A DNA stretch of 39,556 nt from Cupriavidus lacunae (GCF_003353055.1 NZ_QKWJ01000069.1:1-39556), one strand, 5' to 3'; positions 16,199-25,799 are shown, numbered from the stretch's first letter. Numbers and translations are program-made. Notes: a model not told the origin generated them from the letters alone.

Positions 16199-17617
16199 AT
16201 GAACGAGCATCACGATACAGGTCATGCCCCACGGCTCCTCGAGCCCGTCGCGACCGGCAGAAGTGCCAATATCGAACATGGCACACTGCCGCCGCCACCC
16301 TGGCACGTGCTGCCGCGCACCATCGCCGACACCGGCCTGGAGATCGCGCAACTGCTTGGCCTGTTGATGAAGGCTGCCTATCTGCACCGCACCGTGACGC
16401 TGGCAGTGCTGACAGAAACGCTCAAGCTGCCCGCTACGGTGGTCAATGAGATCGCCTCCGTGGCGGTGCGCGAGCGGTTGCTGGAGATTGCGCACCGCGG
16501 CGCCAGCGACCTGGATGTGCGCTTCCGCCTTACCGATGCCGGCTATGCGCGCGCGGCCGAATCTTCCGCGCGCTGCAGCTATACCGGCGCTGCACCGGTC
16601 ACGCTGGATGCCTATCTCGATGCCGTCAAGCACCACTCGGTCAACCATGCGTCGGTGACCAAGGCGGACGTCACCGCGGCCTTTCACGACCTGGTGATCC
16701 CGGTCCACCTGCTGGACGCGATCGGCATGGCACTCAATACATGCCGCGCGCTGATGATTTATGGCCCGGCTGGCAGCGGCAAGACCTACCTGGCGCAACG
16801 CCTGGGCACACTGTTGCCCGGTGCAGTACCGGTGCCGCATGCCATTACCGTGGCCGGAGAGATCGTCCAGGTCTTCGATCCGCTCGTGCATGTTCCCTTC
16901 GACGACAACGAAGCGTCGCTGGCGCGCCGCTCGCTCGACCGCCGCTGGGTCCTGTGCCATCGCCCGGTGGTACTGTCCGGCGGGGAACTCACGCTGTCCA
17001 TGCTGGACCTGCGCTATGACCGCGCGTCCGGCTTCTACCAGGCGCCCCCGCACATGAAGGCCAACAATGGCATCTATATCGTCGACGACCTGGGCCGGCA
17101 GATGGTGGGTGTTTCCGAACTGCTGAACCGCTGGATCGTGCCGCTGGACCGCGGCATCGACATGTTCACGCTGCAGACCGGCGTGCGCTTCGCAGTGCCG
17201 TTCGATGTATGGCCTGTGTTCTCCACGAACCTCGAACCTTCTGCGCTCGAAGATGACGCCTTCCTGCGCCGCCTTGGCAGCAAGCTCTACGTAGGCCCGC
17301 TTTCCATCGACGACTACCGCGAAGTCTACCAACGTACCGCCGCTGAATTCGGGCTGACCAGCACGGACGCGATTTTCGACTTCCTGGTCGACAGCCTCCA
17401 CTACACCAGCGACACGCCGCTGCTGGCCTGCATCCCGCGCGACCTGCTGCGCCTGGTGGACTCCGGCGTGCGCTACCACGGCCATGCCGCACAGGTTACG
17501 GAGGCGGGCCTGGTATCCGCATGGCAGAGCTACTACGGACTGCGCGCCTCGGCCGACGCCATGCCACCGCCTGCCGCGGGCTATCGATGGTCGGATGACC
17601 ATCGCGCCGCAAGCTGA
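16199..17617 (+). CDS. AAA+ ATPase embedded in the Tad locus, role unknown
   Basis: 472 aa from ATG 16199, chosen for the GGGGAA site 5 nt upstream; an in-frame ATG at 16166 adds 11 residues. Residues ~40-125 look like a winged-helix domain (LLGLLMKAAYLHRTVTLAVL, then LEIAHRG and FRLTDAGYARA). The ATPase core has Walker A YGPAGSGKT (about 188-196), Walker B NGIYIVDDLGRQ, sensor-1 VFSTNLEP and the paired arginines FLRRLGSKLYVG. It is not TadA or TadZ and is not one of the canonical Tad proteins. It lies between tadV and cpaB on the same strand. It could be a chaperone-like remodeller or regulator of pilus assembly; that is inference. Confidence 0.8.
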   Translation: MNEHHDTGHAPRLLEPVATGRSANIEHGTLPPPPWHVLPRTIADTGLEIAQLLGLLMKAAYLHRTVTLAVLTETLKLPATVVNEIASVAVRERLLEIAHRGASDLDVRFRLTDAGYARAAESSARCSYTGAAPVTLDAYLDAVKHHSVNHASVTKADVTAAFHDLVIPVHLLDAIGMALNTCRALMIYGPAGSGKTYLAQRLGTLLPGAVPVPHAITVAGEIVQVFDPLVHVPFDDNEASLARRSLDRRWVLCHRPVVLSGGELTLSMLDLRYDRASGFYQAPPHMKANNGIYIVDDLGRQMVGVSELLNRWIVPLDRGIDMFTLQTGVRFAVPFDVWPVFSTNLEPSALEDDAFLRRLGSKLYVGPLSIDDYREVYQRTAAEFGLTSTDAIFDFLVDSLHYTSDTPLLACIPRDLLRLVDSGVRYHGHAAQVTEAGLVSAWQSYYGLRASADAMPPPAAGYRWSDDHRAAS

Positions 17618-17661
17618 ACTGCACCACCAAATCATCGGACAACTGTAGGGGGAGAGTCATC

Positions 17662-18501
17662 ATGAAAAACACACGTGCAATCCTGATGCTGCTGATTGCC
17701 CTGGTCGCCGGCGTGGCGGCAGTGGTATCGGCATCGCGGTGGCTGATCCAGCAATCGTCCAGTTCGGTGAAACAGGTGGTCGTCGCCGCGAACGACCTGA
17801 ACCTCGGGCAACCGCTCAACGGGAGCCAGCTGCGGCTGGTCAGCTGGCCCGCGGGTAGCGTGCCGCCGGGCGCGTTCGAGGACCTGAAGGTGCTGGAAGG
17901 CCGCGTCGTGCGCACGAGCCTGCAGCGCGGCGAACCCGTCCTCGACGCCAAGCTGGCGCCGGTGGGCACCAAGGGTGGTCTGTCCGCGGTGATCAACGAC
18001 GGCAAGCGTGCCATTACAGTACGCGTCAATGACGTGGTCGGCGTAGCCGGATTCGCGCTGCCGGGCAACTACGTCGACGTGATCGTCAATACCAATGATG
18101 AAGCCAAGAGTTCGCAAAGCGGCAGCATCTCGAAGATCGTCCTCGAGAAGATCCTGGTGCTGGCGGTGGCGCAGCAGGTCAGCCGCGACGACACCCAGCC
18201 CAAGGTAGTCAATGCGGTGACGCTGGAAGTCACGCCAGAGCAGGCCGAGAAGCTGGACGTGGCCCGCAGCGTCGGCACCCTGTCGCTGGTGCTGCGCAAC
18301 CAGATGGATGTGGCCGACATCAATACCGGCGGCGCCACCAAGGGCACGCTGCTCGGCAAGATGCCCGAAGTTCCCGTCAAGGTAGTCACCCAGACGGCGA
18401 CGCGCACCGTGGTGAGGACCCGAACGATTGCCGCGCCGACGCACTCCGGCAATTGCATCGGCGTGCTCGCCGGCATGCAGGGCGGTGTCGAATGTTTCTG
18501 A
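17662..18501 (+). CDS. cpaB: Flp pilus assembly protein CpaB/RcpC
   Basis: 279 aa. An N-terminal membrane anchor (AILMLLIALVAGVAAVVSA) is followed by a SAF-like domain (VVVAANDLNLGQPLNGSQL, about residues 38-100) and an RcpC-type domain with RAITVRVNDVVGVAGFALPGNYVDV and a VTLEVTPEQAEKL repeat segment. The protein is periplasmic and is thought to support the secretin and the outer-membrane part of the Tad machine. GGGGGAGAG upstream of ATG 17662 is the ribosome binding site. The C-terminus ends with two Cys residues in a short tail (GNCIGVLAGMQGGVECF). Confidence 0.93.
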   Translation: MKNTRAILMLLIALVAGVAAVVSASRWLIQQSSSSVKQVVVAANDLNLGQPLNGSQLRLVSWPAGSVPPGAFEDLKVLEGRVVRTSLQRGEPVLDAKLAPVGTKGGLSAVINDGKRAITVRVNDVVGVAGFALPGNYVDVIVNTNDEAKSSQSGSISKIVLEKILVLAVAQQVSRDDTQPKVVNAVTLEVTPEQAEKLDVARSVGTLSLVLRNQMDVADINTGGATKGTLLGKMPEVPVKVVTQTATRTVVRTRTIAAPTHSGNCIGVLAGMQGGVECF

Positions 18502-18575
18502 ATACGCGTGACATGGCAATCAACGAATTCTGAGCTGCAACAGCTGCAACACAGCCTCTCCGGGGGGAGATCAAA

Positions 18576-20438
18576 ATGAACCAGAAACGATCCGAAGCCA
18601 CAGGCGGCACCCGCATCCTGGTGCTGGCCGCCATCCTCTGCACACCGCTGGCCGCCGCCGCGCAGACCGCCATTGAGGCGGGAAACCTGACCAAGGCAAC
18701 CGCGCCGGCTGCAGCCAAGGCGCCTCAGGGCCCCATGCAGATGACCATCAGCATGACACCCGCAGGGATCGCGCCGGTCGCGTCCGCTCCGCCCGTGACA
18801 TCCGCGGAGGCACGCGGCCCGAACTGTACCGGCGCGATCCGGAGTGAATCCAGCGTGATGGTAGCGGTCGGAAAATCGCAGTTGATCACGCTGCATGAGC
18901 CGGTGCGCAACCGCACGCTGGGCAACCCCAACGTCGTGCAGGCCACCATGGTGTCGCCGCAGACGCTCTACGTGCTGGGCCGTGCGGTGGGCACCACCAA
19001 CATGATCGTGCAGGGTCGCAGCGGCAGCTGCAGCATCATCAACGTGGTGGTCAATGCCGATGCGGGCGGCCTGCAGACCTCGCTCGGGCAACTACTGCCC
19101 GGCGAGCCCGGCATCCGCGTCATGACCGCCGCCGACAACCTGGTGCTCACCGGCAGCGTCACCAACGCACAGGCAGCACTACAGGCCATGGACATCGCCC
19201 AGGCCTACGCCAACGCGGCGCAGGGTACGGCGCAGGGTGGCGACGCCAGCAAGAAGGGTAATGTGCTGAACATGATGTCGGTAGACACACCGCAACAGGT
19301 CATGCTGGAAGTGAAGGTGGCAGAGGTCTCCAAGACGCTGCTGAACCAGCTCGGCTCCGCCGTGAACCTGCAAGGCGGCTTCGGCTCCTGGAGCGGCGGG
19401 CTGGTGACGTCGCTGCTGACCGGCGCCTCGGCAGCGTTCTTCGCCAACAAGGCCAACAACCGGCCTTTCAACGTCGCCATCGACGCGCAGAAGAACGACA
19501 GCCTGGTCAAGATCCTGGCCGAGCCGAACCTGGTCACGATCAGCGGCCAGGAAGCCAGCTTCCTCGCCGGCGGCAAGATCTATATCCCGGTGGCACAGGC
19601 CAATGTGCTGAACGGTGCCGGCACCGTCACGCTGCAGGAGGAAGAGTTCGGCGTGGGGCTGAAGTTCACGCCCACGGTGCTGGCCAACGGCCGCATTCAC
19701 CTGAAGGTAGCCCCGGAAGTGTCCGAGCTGTCGCCCACCGGCGCCACCGTAAGCGGCGGCACCCTGGCAGGACAGAGCGTGCTGCCTGTGATCACCACCC
19801 GCCGTGCCTCCACCACTGTGCAGATGCGCGATGGCGAAAGCTTCGCCATCGGCGGCCTGCTGACGGACAGCGCGCGCGGCTCGCTCAAGGCGCTGCCAGG
19901 CGCCGGCGAAGTGCCGGTGCTGGGCACGCTGTTCCGCAGCACGCAGTACCAGCAGGACCTGACCGAACTGGTGTTCATCATCACGCCGCGCCTGGTCAAG
20001 CCGATGCAGACCAACAACTATCCGCTGCCGACCGACAGCTTCTCCACGCCCAACCCGCTGTCCCTCTACTTCATGGGCAATATGGAAGGCAACGGCAAGC
20101 TTCCTCAGCAGCCGGCGCCGTCGCAGCCTGCCGCACCAGCCGCGGCGCCTGCCTCGCCGCCACCTGCACCGCGCAGCGAAAGCACGCCCGGCACCTCGGT
20201 CTCGGCCGTGCCCACGGGCAAGCCGCTGGATGAGCCCGCGCCGGCCGCACTGGAGCCAGCCGCCGCGGCGAGCGCGCGCCCTGCCCTGCCAGCGCCGCCG
20301 CCCGACCGCAGCACCGCGGCCACGCCGCCGGCTGATGACAGCGCCGCGCGCATCGCCCGCATCGAAGCCACCGCCGCCCGCCTGGCCCAGGCCAGGGCAG
20401 CAGGCACGGCCGGCCGCAATGCCTCGGGCGGCAACTGA
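18576..20438 (+). CDS. cpaC: Tad secretin CpaC/RcpA
   Basis: 620 aa. A signal peptide (ILVLAAILCTPLAAAAQ) is followed by a pilus-secretin N-terminal domain around 85-155 (VMVAVGKSQLITLHEPV, LYVLGRAVGTTNMIVQG) and BON-like repeat material. The secretin core is about 235-480, with the typical end VPVLGTLFRSTQYQQDLTELVFIITPRLVKPM. It forms the outer-membrane ring through which the Flp pilus exits. The last ~120 residues are a Pro/Ala-rich low-complexity tail, longer than in most secretins. The ribosome binding site GGGGGGAG precedes ATG 18576. The lipoprotein gene follows after 34 bp. Confidence 0.95.
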   Translation: MNQKRSEATGGTRILVLAAILCTPLAAAAQTAIEAGNLTKATAPAAAKAPQGPMQMTISMTPAGIAPVASAPPVTSAEARGPNCTGAIRSESSVMVAVGKSQLITLHEPVRNRTLGNPNVVQATMVSPQTLYVLGRAVGTTNMIVQGRSGSCSIINVVVNADAGGLQTSLGQLLPGEPGIRVMTAADNLVLTGSVTNAQAALQAMDIAQAYANAAQGTAQGGDASKKGNVLNMMSVDTPQQVMLEVKVAEVSKTLLNQLGSAVNLQGGFGSWSGGLVTSLLTGASAAFFANKANNRPFNVAIDAQKNDSLVKILAEPNLVTISGQEASFLAGGKIYIPVAQANVLNGAGTVTLQEEEFGVGLKFTPTVLANGRIHLKVAPEVSELSPTGATVSGGTLAGQSVLPVITTRRASTTVQMRDGESFAIGGLLTDSARGSLKALPGAGEVPVLGTLFRSTQYQQDLTELVFIITPRLVKPMQTNNYPLPTDSFSTPNPLSLYFMGNMEGNGKLPQQPAPSQPAAPAAAPASPPPAPRSESTPGTSVSAVPTGKPLDEPAPAALEPAAAASARPALPAPPPDRSTAATPPADDSAARIARIEATAARLAQARAAGTAGRNASGGN

Positions 20439-20472
20439 TCCGCCGCGCCACCAGCAGAATCGGAGAACGACC

Positions 20473-20817
20473 ATGAACAAGACACTGAAGCTTTCGCGCG
20501 GCACCGCCGTCCTGATGCTGGGCGGCCTGGCCTGCCTGGCGCTGTCGGCCTGCATGACATCCACCCCGGTGTGGGACGGCCAGCGCGGGGTGGCCCTGGC
20601 CACCGTCACGCAGCTGCAGATCATCAATCCCGACGCGCCTGCCGGCCTGCCCACCGTCACCGGTACGGACGGCAAGACGGCAGTGGCGGCGATGAGAAAC
20701 CTTGACCGTTCGCTGATCCGGATGCAGTCGGGCACTGGCGCGCCGGGCGGCTTCAGCATCGACTTCGGCGCTGGTGGCTACGGGGGCGTTGGTATGGGCG
20801 GCGGCGGCTCGCGCTGA
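20473..20817 (+). CDS. Small Tad-locus lipoprotein
   Basis: 114 aa. The lipoprotein signal peptide ends in the lipobox LSAC (Cys27), preceded by VLMLGGLACLALSA. The mature part is short, with no recognised domain, and ends in a glycine-rich stretch (GAGGYGGVGMGGGGSR). It is located between the secretin and tadZ genes, where other Tad loci have rcpB or a pilotin-like lipoprotein, so a role in secretin targeting or stability is plausible but not shown. GGAGAACGACC precedes the ATG at 20473; longer upstream frames overlap the secretin gene. Confidence 0.8.
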   Translation: MNKTLKLSRGTAVLMLGGLACLALSACMTSTPVWDGQRGVALATVTQLQIINPDAPAGLPTVTGTDGKTAVAAMRNLDRSLIRMQSGTGAPGGFSIDFGAGGYGGVGMGGGGSR

Positions 20818-20881
20818 AACCGCCCAGGGTGACGCCAGCCCATCCAACCCAGGCAAGCGCAAGAGAATTTGTGAGGACACC

Positions 20882-22075
20882 ATGCTGAAGATCCTGATCG
20901 CATCCGAAGACGCCGATCGCCTGGTCGAGATCAACCGGCTCAGCGCCGTGGTCGGCAACTTCCAGACCATGTCGCTGCAGGAAGGCCTGGCGCGCTTTCC
21001 ATTCCACGCCAGCCGGCTGCGCATGGCCGACCTGCTGATCCTGGAATTGCCCGCGATCAATGCATCACAGATGCAGGCCATCGAGACGCTGCGCCAGCAG
21101 CACCCTGAACTGCCGTGCATCCTGGTTACACAGGCACCAAGTTCCGAGGTGCTGATCAAGGCAATGCGTGCAGGCATCCGCGACGTGCTGTCGTGGCCGC
21201 TGGAGAAGGGACAGCTGGCCGAGGCGCTGAAGCGCGTGGAGGCCTCCCATGTGCCGCGCGCACAGGAGACGGGCCAGGTGATCTCTATGATCTCATGCAA
21301 GGGCGGCGCGGGCACCAGCTTCGTGGCGGCCAACCTGGGCGATGCGCTGGCCCGGCACCTTGGCAAGCGCGTGCTGGTGGTGGACCTGAATCGCCATTTC
21401 GGCGACCTGACCTATATCGTCAGCGACAAGACGCCGCCTTCGACGCTGCCGGATATCTGTAACCAGATCGACCGCATGGATAGCGCCTTCCTGGAGGCCT
21501 GCCTGGTGCATGTAGGCAACGGCCTCGACGTGCTTGCGGGTGCGGCCGATCCGATCAAGGCCAGCCAGATCCAGAAGGACAAGCTGGAATGGATCCTGTC
21601 CGTGGTGCAGCCGGCCTATGACTTTGTGATTTTCGACCTGGGCCAGAGCGTCGACCCCCTGTCGATCGGCGTGCTGGACCACAGCGACCGCATCTGCGTG
21701 GTGACCGAGCCTGCAATCGCGTTTGGGCGCCCGGGCCGCCGCCTGCTCGATATCCTGCGCGCGCTGCACTACCCCGCCGACAAGATCCGCCTGGTGCTGA
21801 ACCGCGCTGGCCGCAAGCACGAGATGCCGCGACCGACGATGGAAGAGATCTTCGGCATGAAGGTCGCCTTTTCCCTGCCCGACGATTCCGCAGCCGTGGA
21901 CGAAGCCGTCAGCCATGGCGAGCCCATCGCCAAGCTGAGCCGGCGCAGCGCCATGGCGCGCGCGCTGCAGGCCATGGCCACGCAGCTGTGCGCAGCCCCG
22001 GAAGCCGAGCGGCGCAGCCAGACCGAAGCCGTATCCCCGCTGCGGCGGCTGATGCTGCGCGCGAAGAGCACCTGA
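20882..22075 (+). CDS. tadZ: Pilus assembly protein TadZ/CpaE, ParA/MinD-like
   Basis: 397 aa. Residues 1-125 are a receiver-like atypical domain (ILIASEDADRLVEINRL), without the usual phosphoacceptor Asp pattern. Residues ~130-390 are a MinD/ParA-type ATPase with the P-loop SCKGGAGTSFVAANLG at about 138-153. The second Lys of the deviant Walker A motif is Thr here, a known feature of TadZ/CpaE proteins, which localise the Tad machine to its place in the cell. VVDLNRHFGDLTY and FVIFDLGQ are the other switch motifs. GAGG precedes ATG 20882. tadA follows 60 bp later. Confidence 0.93.
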   Translation: MLKILIASEDADRLVEINRLSAVVGNFQTMSLQEGLARFPFHASRLRMADLLILELPAINASQMQAIETLRQQHPELPCILVTQAPSSEVLIKAMRAGIRDVLSWPLEKGQLAEALKRVEASHVPRAQETGQVISMISCKGGAGTSFVAANLGDALARHLGKRVLVVDLNRHFGDLTYIVSDKTPPSTLPDICNQIDRMDSAFLEACLVHVGNGLDVLAGAADPIKASQIQKDKLEWILSVVQPAYDFVIFDLGQSVDPLSIGVLDHSDRICVVTEPAIAFGRPGRRLLDILRALHYPADKIRLVLNRAGRKHEMPRPTMEEIFGMKVAFSLPDDSAAVDEAVSHGEPIAKLSRRSAMARALQAMATQLCAAPEAERRSQTEAVSPLRRLMLRAKST

Positions 22076-22135
22076 TTGCGATGACGATGGCCGGCCTGGC
22101 GCCGGCCCACAGAAGCCAATAACGAGGAGTCCATC

Positions 22136-23506
22136 ATGTCCATCCGCGAACAGCTGGCCAGCGCCGGGCCCGCCTTCACTGCAAACGGCCATGCCGCGAT
22201 CCAGTTCGCCACCTCGGCAGCCTCCGCAGCGGGCGGCTACCACCAACTCAAGCGGGACGTGCACGAGACTGTGCTGGACCGCGTGGAACTCGAGCGGCTG
22301 GCGCTCTATCCGCCAGAGCAGGTGCGGCAGGAGATCGCTGCGCTGGTCAACCTGATCATCGACGAGCAGAAGGTGCTGCTCAACGACAACGAGCGGCGCC
22401 TGCTGACGGTGGAGATCTACGACGAGATGTTCGGCTTCGGCCCGCTCGAGCCGCTGCTGAAGGATCCCACCGTATCGGACATCCTGGTCAACACCGCACG
22501 CCAGACCTATGTGGAGCGACGCGGCAAGCTGGAGCTGACCGACGTTGTATTCTACGACGACGCCCACCTGATGAAGGTGATCGAGAAGATCGTCTCGCGC
22601 GTCGGGCGCCGCATCGACGAGACCAGCCCGATGGTCGACGCACGCCTGCCCGACGGCTCGCGCGTCAACGCGATCATCCCGCCTTCGGCCATCGACGGGC
22701 CGCTGCTGTCGATTCGGCGCTTTGCCGTGAATCCCCTGCAGGTATCCGACCTGGTGAACCTGCGCAGCCTGACACCGCAGATGGCGCAGCTGCTGCAGGC
22801 GCTGTCGCAGGCCAAGGTCAATGTGCTGGTGTCCGGCGGCACCGGCAGCGGCAAGACCACGCTGCTGAACATCCTGTCGGGCTTTATTCCGGAAGACGAA
22901 CGCGTGGTCACCATCGAGGACGCGGCCGAACTGCAGTTGCGCCAGCCCCATGTACTGCGCCTGGAAACACGCCCGCCAAATATCGAGGGCAAGGGCGAGA
23001 TCACGCAGCGCGCGCTGGTGCGCAACGCCCTGCGGATGCGCCCGGACCGCATCATCCTGGGCGAAGTACGCGGCGGCGAAGCGCTGGACATGCTCAACGC
23101 GATGAACACCGGCCACGAAGGCTCGCTGACCACCATCCATGCCAACACCCCGCGCGATGCGCTGACGCGGCTGGAGAACATGGTCAGTATGGCCGGCCTG
23201 ACCATGCCGGCAAAGGCCATGCGGCAGCAGATCGCCTCAGCCATCACCGTGATCGTGCAAGCGGCGCGCATGACCGACGGTCGGCGCAAGATCGTCAGCA
23301 TCCAGGAAATCACCGGCATGGAGGGCGACATCATCAACATGCAGGAAATCTTCACCTTTCAGCGCACCGGCGTGGACAAGGACGGAGCGGTGCGCGGCAA
23401 CTTCCGGGCTACCGGGGTGTATCCCAAGTTTGCCGAACGGCTGCGCGTGTTCGGCGTGGGCCTGCCGGACGAGACCTATGACCCGGCAAAGCGCTACGAA
23501 GTCTGA
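22136..23506 (+). CDS. tadA: Tad pilus assembly ATPase TadA/CpaF
   Basis: 456 aa cytoplasmic secretion ATPase of the GspE/VirB11 superfamily that powers pilus extension and, in Tad systems, retraction. The N-terminal domain runs to about 200 (GFGPLEPLLKDPTVSDILVN, RIDETSPMVDARLPDGSRVN). Walker A is SGGTGSGKTT (232-241), then VTIEDAAELQLRQPHVLRLE (Asp box) and RIILGEVRGGEALDML (Walker B), with GHEGSLTTIHAN (His box). All key motifs are intact. AACGAGGAG lies before the ATG. The gene is followed by tadB after 44 bp. Confidence 0.96.
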   Translation: MSIREQLASAGPAFTANGHAAIQFATSAASAAGGYHQLKRDVHETVLDRVELERLALYPPEQVRQEIAALVNLIIDEQKVLLNDNERRLLTVEIYDEMFGFGPLEPLLKDPTVSDILVNTARQTYVERRGKLELTDVVFYDDAHLMKVIEKIVSRVGRRIDETSPMVDARLPDGSRVNAIIPPSAIDGPLLSIRRFAVNPLQVSDLVNLRSLTPQMAQLLQALSQAKVNVLVSGGTGSGKTTLLNILSGFIPEDERVVTIEDAAELQLRQPHVLRLETRPPNIEGKGEITQRALVRNALRMRPDRIILGEVRGGEALDMLNAMNTGHEGSLTTIHANTPRDALTRLENMVSMAGLTMPAKAMRQQIASAITVIVQAARMTDGRRKIVSIQEITGMEGDIINMQEIFTFQRTGVDKDGAVRGNFRATGVYPKFAERLRVFGVGLPDETYDPAKRYEV

Positions 23507-23550
23507 TCCGCCTGAACCGAGAGAACCAACAACGCCCCGGGGAGATACAC

Positions 23551-24528
23551 ATGAGCACGATCTTCTACGCCTTCGGCATCCTGCTGTTCGTTGCCGTGGT
23601 GCTCTGCGTCGAGGGCATCTACCTGTGGTGGAACAACGCCCACGGCCCGGCGGCCAAGCGTATCGAAGCGCGACTGCGAGCCCTGTCGGCGGGCGGACAT
23701 GTCAGCGCTGAGCAGTTGTCGATCCTGAAGAAACGCCTGCTGGCCGGCTCGCCGCGCATGCAGAAGTGGCTGATGAGCGTGCCACGCATGGGCGCACTTG
23801 ACCGCTGGTTAGAGCAATCCGGAAGTTCCTGGTCAGTGGCACAGCTGCTGGGATACTGTGCAATGGTGGCGCTCTGCACGCTCGCGTTAATTCCGCTGTT
23901 GCCAGTTCCGATACCACTGGTGCTGGTCGGCGCGGCGTTGACCGCCGTGCTGCCGGTGCTCCACGTCATGGGCCAGCGCGGCAAGCGGCTCAAGCAGATG
24001 GAAGCGCAATTGCCCGATGCCGTCGACATGATCAGCCGAGCCTTGCGTGCCGGCCACTCGTTCAGCAGCGCGCTCAGCATGGTCGGACAGGAAATGAAGG
24101 CACCGCTCGGGCCCGAGTTCCGCACGACCTTCGAAGAGATCAACTACGGCGTGGCGCTGGACGAGGCCATGACCAACCTGGCCATAAGGGTGCCGGTAGG
24201 CGATCTGCGCTACTTCGTCATCGCGGTGCTGATCCAGCGTGAAAGCGGCGGCAACCTGGCGGAGATCCTTGACACCATCGCCACGATGGTACGCGAGCGG
24301 CTGAAGCTGTTCGACAAGATCCGCGTGCTGTCAGCGGAAGGCAAGATGTCTGCGTGGGTACTAGGCCTGCTGCCATTCGGCACCGCGGGGCTGATCCTGA
24401 TGGTCAATCCCGGCTTCATGAGGGTGCTGTGGGAAGACCCGATCGGGTTGCGGATGATCGGCGGCGCATTGGTGTCGATGACTTTCGGCGTGCTATGGAT
24501 GCGCAAGATCATCCGGATCCGGGTCTGA
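23551..24528 (+). CDS. tadB: Tad inner-membrane protein TadB
   Basis: 325 aa. An N-terminal helix (FYAFGILLFVAVVLCVEGIYLWW), a pair of central helices, a type II secretion F domain around 155-285 (QLPDAVDMISRALRAGHSFSSAL, then LIQRESGGNLAEILDTIATMVRERLKL) and C-terminal helices. TadB and TadC together form the inner-membrane platform on which TadA acts. The CCGGGGAGATA site precedes ATG 23551. tadC follows after 77 bp. Confidence 0.94.
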   Translation: MSTIFYAFGILLFVAVVLCVEGIYLWWNNAHGPAAKRIEARLRALSAGGHVSAEQLSILKKRLLAGSPRMQKWLMSVPRMGALDRWLEQSGSSWSVAQLLGYCAMVALCTLALIPLLPVPIPLVLVGAALTAVLPVLHVMGQRGKRLKQMEAQLPDAVDMISRALRAGHSFSSALSMVGQEMKAPLGPEFRTTFEEINYGVALDEAMTNLAIRVPVGDLRYFVIAVLIQRESGGNLAEILDTIATMVRERLKLFDKIRVLSAEGKMSAWVLGLLPFGTAGLILMVNPGFMRVLWEDPIGLRMIGGALVSMTFGVLWMRKIIRIRV

Positions 24529-24605
24529 AGGCGGGGCGCGCGGTATCGCTACATGCAGTGCTCAAAGAAGCAGGGCTTGGACAGCCATCCTGACGGGAGT
24601 CCATC

Positions 24606-25580
24606 ATGCAAGGCATTATCCAGGGGTTTCAGGCCGACCAGTTTGTCGTGCTCGCGCTGATCTTCGTGGCGGCATTCGGCACGGTGCTCGGGGTGCTCTA
24701 CGTGTTCTCGCCCAACCGCCTGCGCGGCCGGGCGGAGCAGATCGCGGGCCAGGCGGGTCAGCTCGGAGCCGAAACGGGCCGGCAGCATGCGCTGATCGAG
24801 AAGCTGGTGCAATGGGCCCAGCCCGTGTCGCGCTTGTCCCTGCCCAAGGAAGGCTGGGAGAGCTCGCAGCTGCGCGTGCGCTTCATGAATGCCGGCTGGC
24901 GCAATGCCAGTGCCGCACCGCTGTACTTTGCTGCCAAGACCGTGCTGGCCATCGCCCTGCCGATGATCGGGCTGGTGGCAGCCTCCGGACAGCCCGGGCT
25001 GCAGGACCAGAGCATCATGTTCGCGTTGCTTGCGGTGCTCGGAGCGATCGGCTACTACCTGCCGAATGCCATACTGGCGCGCAAGGTCGCACAACGCCAG
25101 CGCACGGTGTTCGAAGAGTTCCCGGACGTGATCGACCTGCTGACCGTCTGCGTGGAAGCCGGCCTCGGGCTCGATGCCGCGCTGATGCGAGTGGCAGACG
25201 AGCTGGCGCTGCGCTGCCCGGTGCTGGCCGACGAACTTCAACTGATGCTGCTGGAACTTCGTTCGGGATTCTCCAAGGAAAAGGCGCTGACCAACCTGGC
25301 GCTGCGCACCGGCGTGGAAGACGTGGAGAAGTTTGCCTCCATGCTGGTCCAGGCGGATCGCTTCGGCACCAGTCTGGGAGAATCCCTGCGCGTGCTGTCC
25401 GACATGCTGCGCACCAAGCGCCGCATGCGCGCCGAGGAACAGGCCGCAAAGATTGCGCTGAAGCTGCTGTTCCCGCTGATCTTCACCATCTTCCCGTCGC
25501 TGCTCCTGGTGCTGCTCGGGCCCGCCTTCATCCAGATCTATCGCGTCCTGCTGCCGACCATGACCGGACAGGGCGGCTGA
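24606..25580 (+). CDS. tadC: Tad inner-membrane protein TadC
   Basis: 324 aa with the same layout as TadB: N-terminal helix (QFVVLALIFVAAFGTVLGVLYVF), two central helices and the T2SSF domain (FPDVIDLLTVCVEAGLGLDAAL, then LVQADRFGTSLGESLRVLSDMLRTKRRMRAEEQAAK). It ends with a long hydrophobic helix (LFPLIFTIFPSLLLVLLGPAF). It is the last gene of the plus-strand Tad operon; a hairpin terminator lies 70 bp downstream. No TPR gene (tadD) follows, as would be usual. Confidence 0.94.
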   Translation: MQGIIQGFQADQFVVLALIFVAAFGTVLGVLYVFSPNRLRGRAEQIAGQAGQLGAETGRQHALIEKLVQWAQPVSRLSLPKEGWESSQLRVRFMNAGWRNASAAPLYFAAKTVLAIALPMIGLVAASGQPGLQDQSIMFALLAVLGAIGYYLPNAILARKVAQRQRTVFEEFPDVIDLLTVCVEAGLGLDAALMRVADELALRCPVLADELQLMLLELRSGFSKEKALTNLALRTGVEDVEKFASMLVQADRFGTSLGESLRVLSDMLRTKRRMRAEEQAAKIALKLLFPLIFTIFPSLLLVLLGPAFIQIYRVLLPTMTGQGG

Positions 25581-25648
25581 TACTTCCGGGAAACCGCGAA
25601 CGTTTCCCCCGGCTGTCTCCCGGTGCAATGCCGGCAAGACAGTCACTT

Positions 25649-25674
25649 GCCCGGACTGGTTCCGGGCCTTTTTG
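25649..25674 (+). terminator. Rho-independent terminator after tadC
   Basis: Stem GCCCGGA / TCCGGGC with a 5-nt loop, followed by CTTTTTG. It marks the end of the flp-tadC operon. Confidence 0.8.
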
Positions 25675-25799
25675 CTTCCCGCTTTCCTGCCGGATGCCCT
25701 GGGACTTGACCTGGCCGGCCGCCTCTTTAAGAATGCAGGCAGTCCGCCACGCCGCCGCAGCGGCCCATGCAGCGAGCCCCGCTCGCCTTCGGAGTCCCC

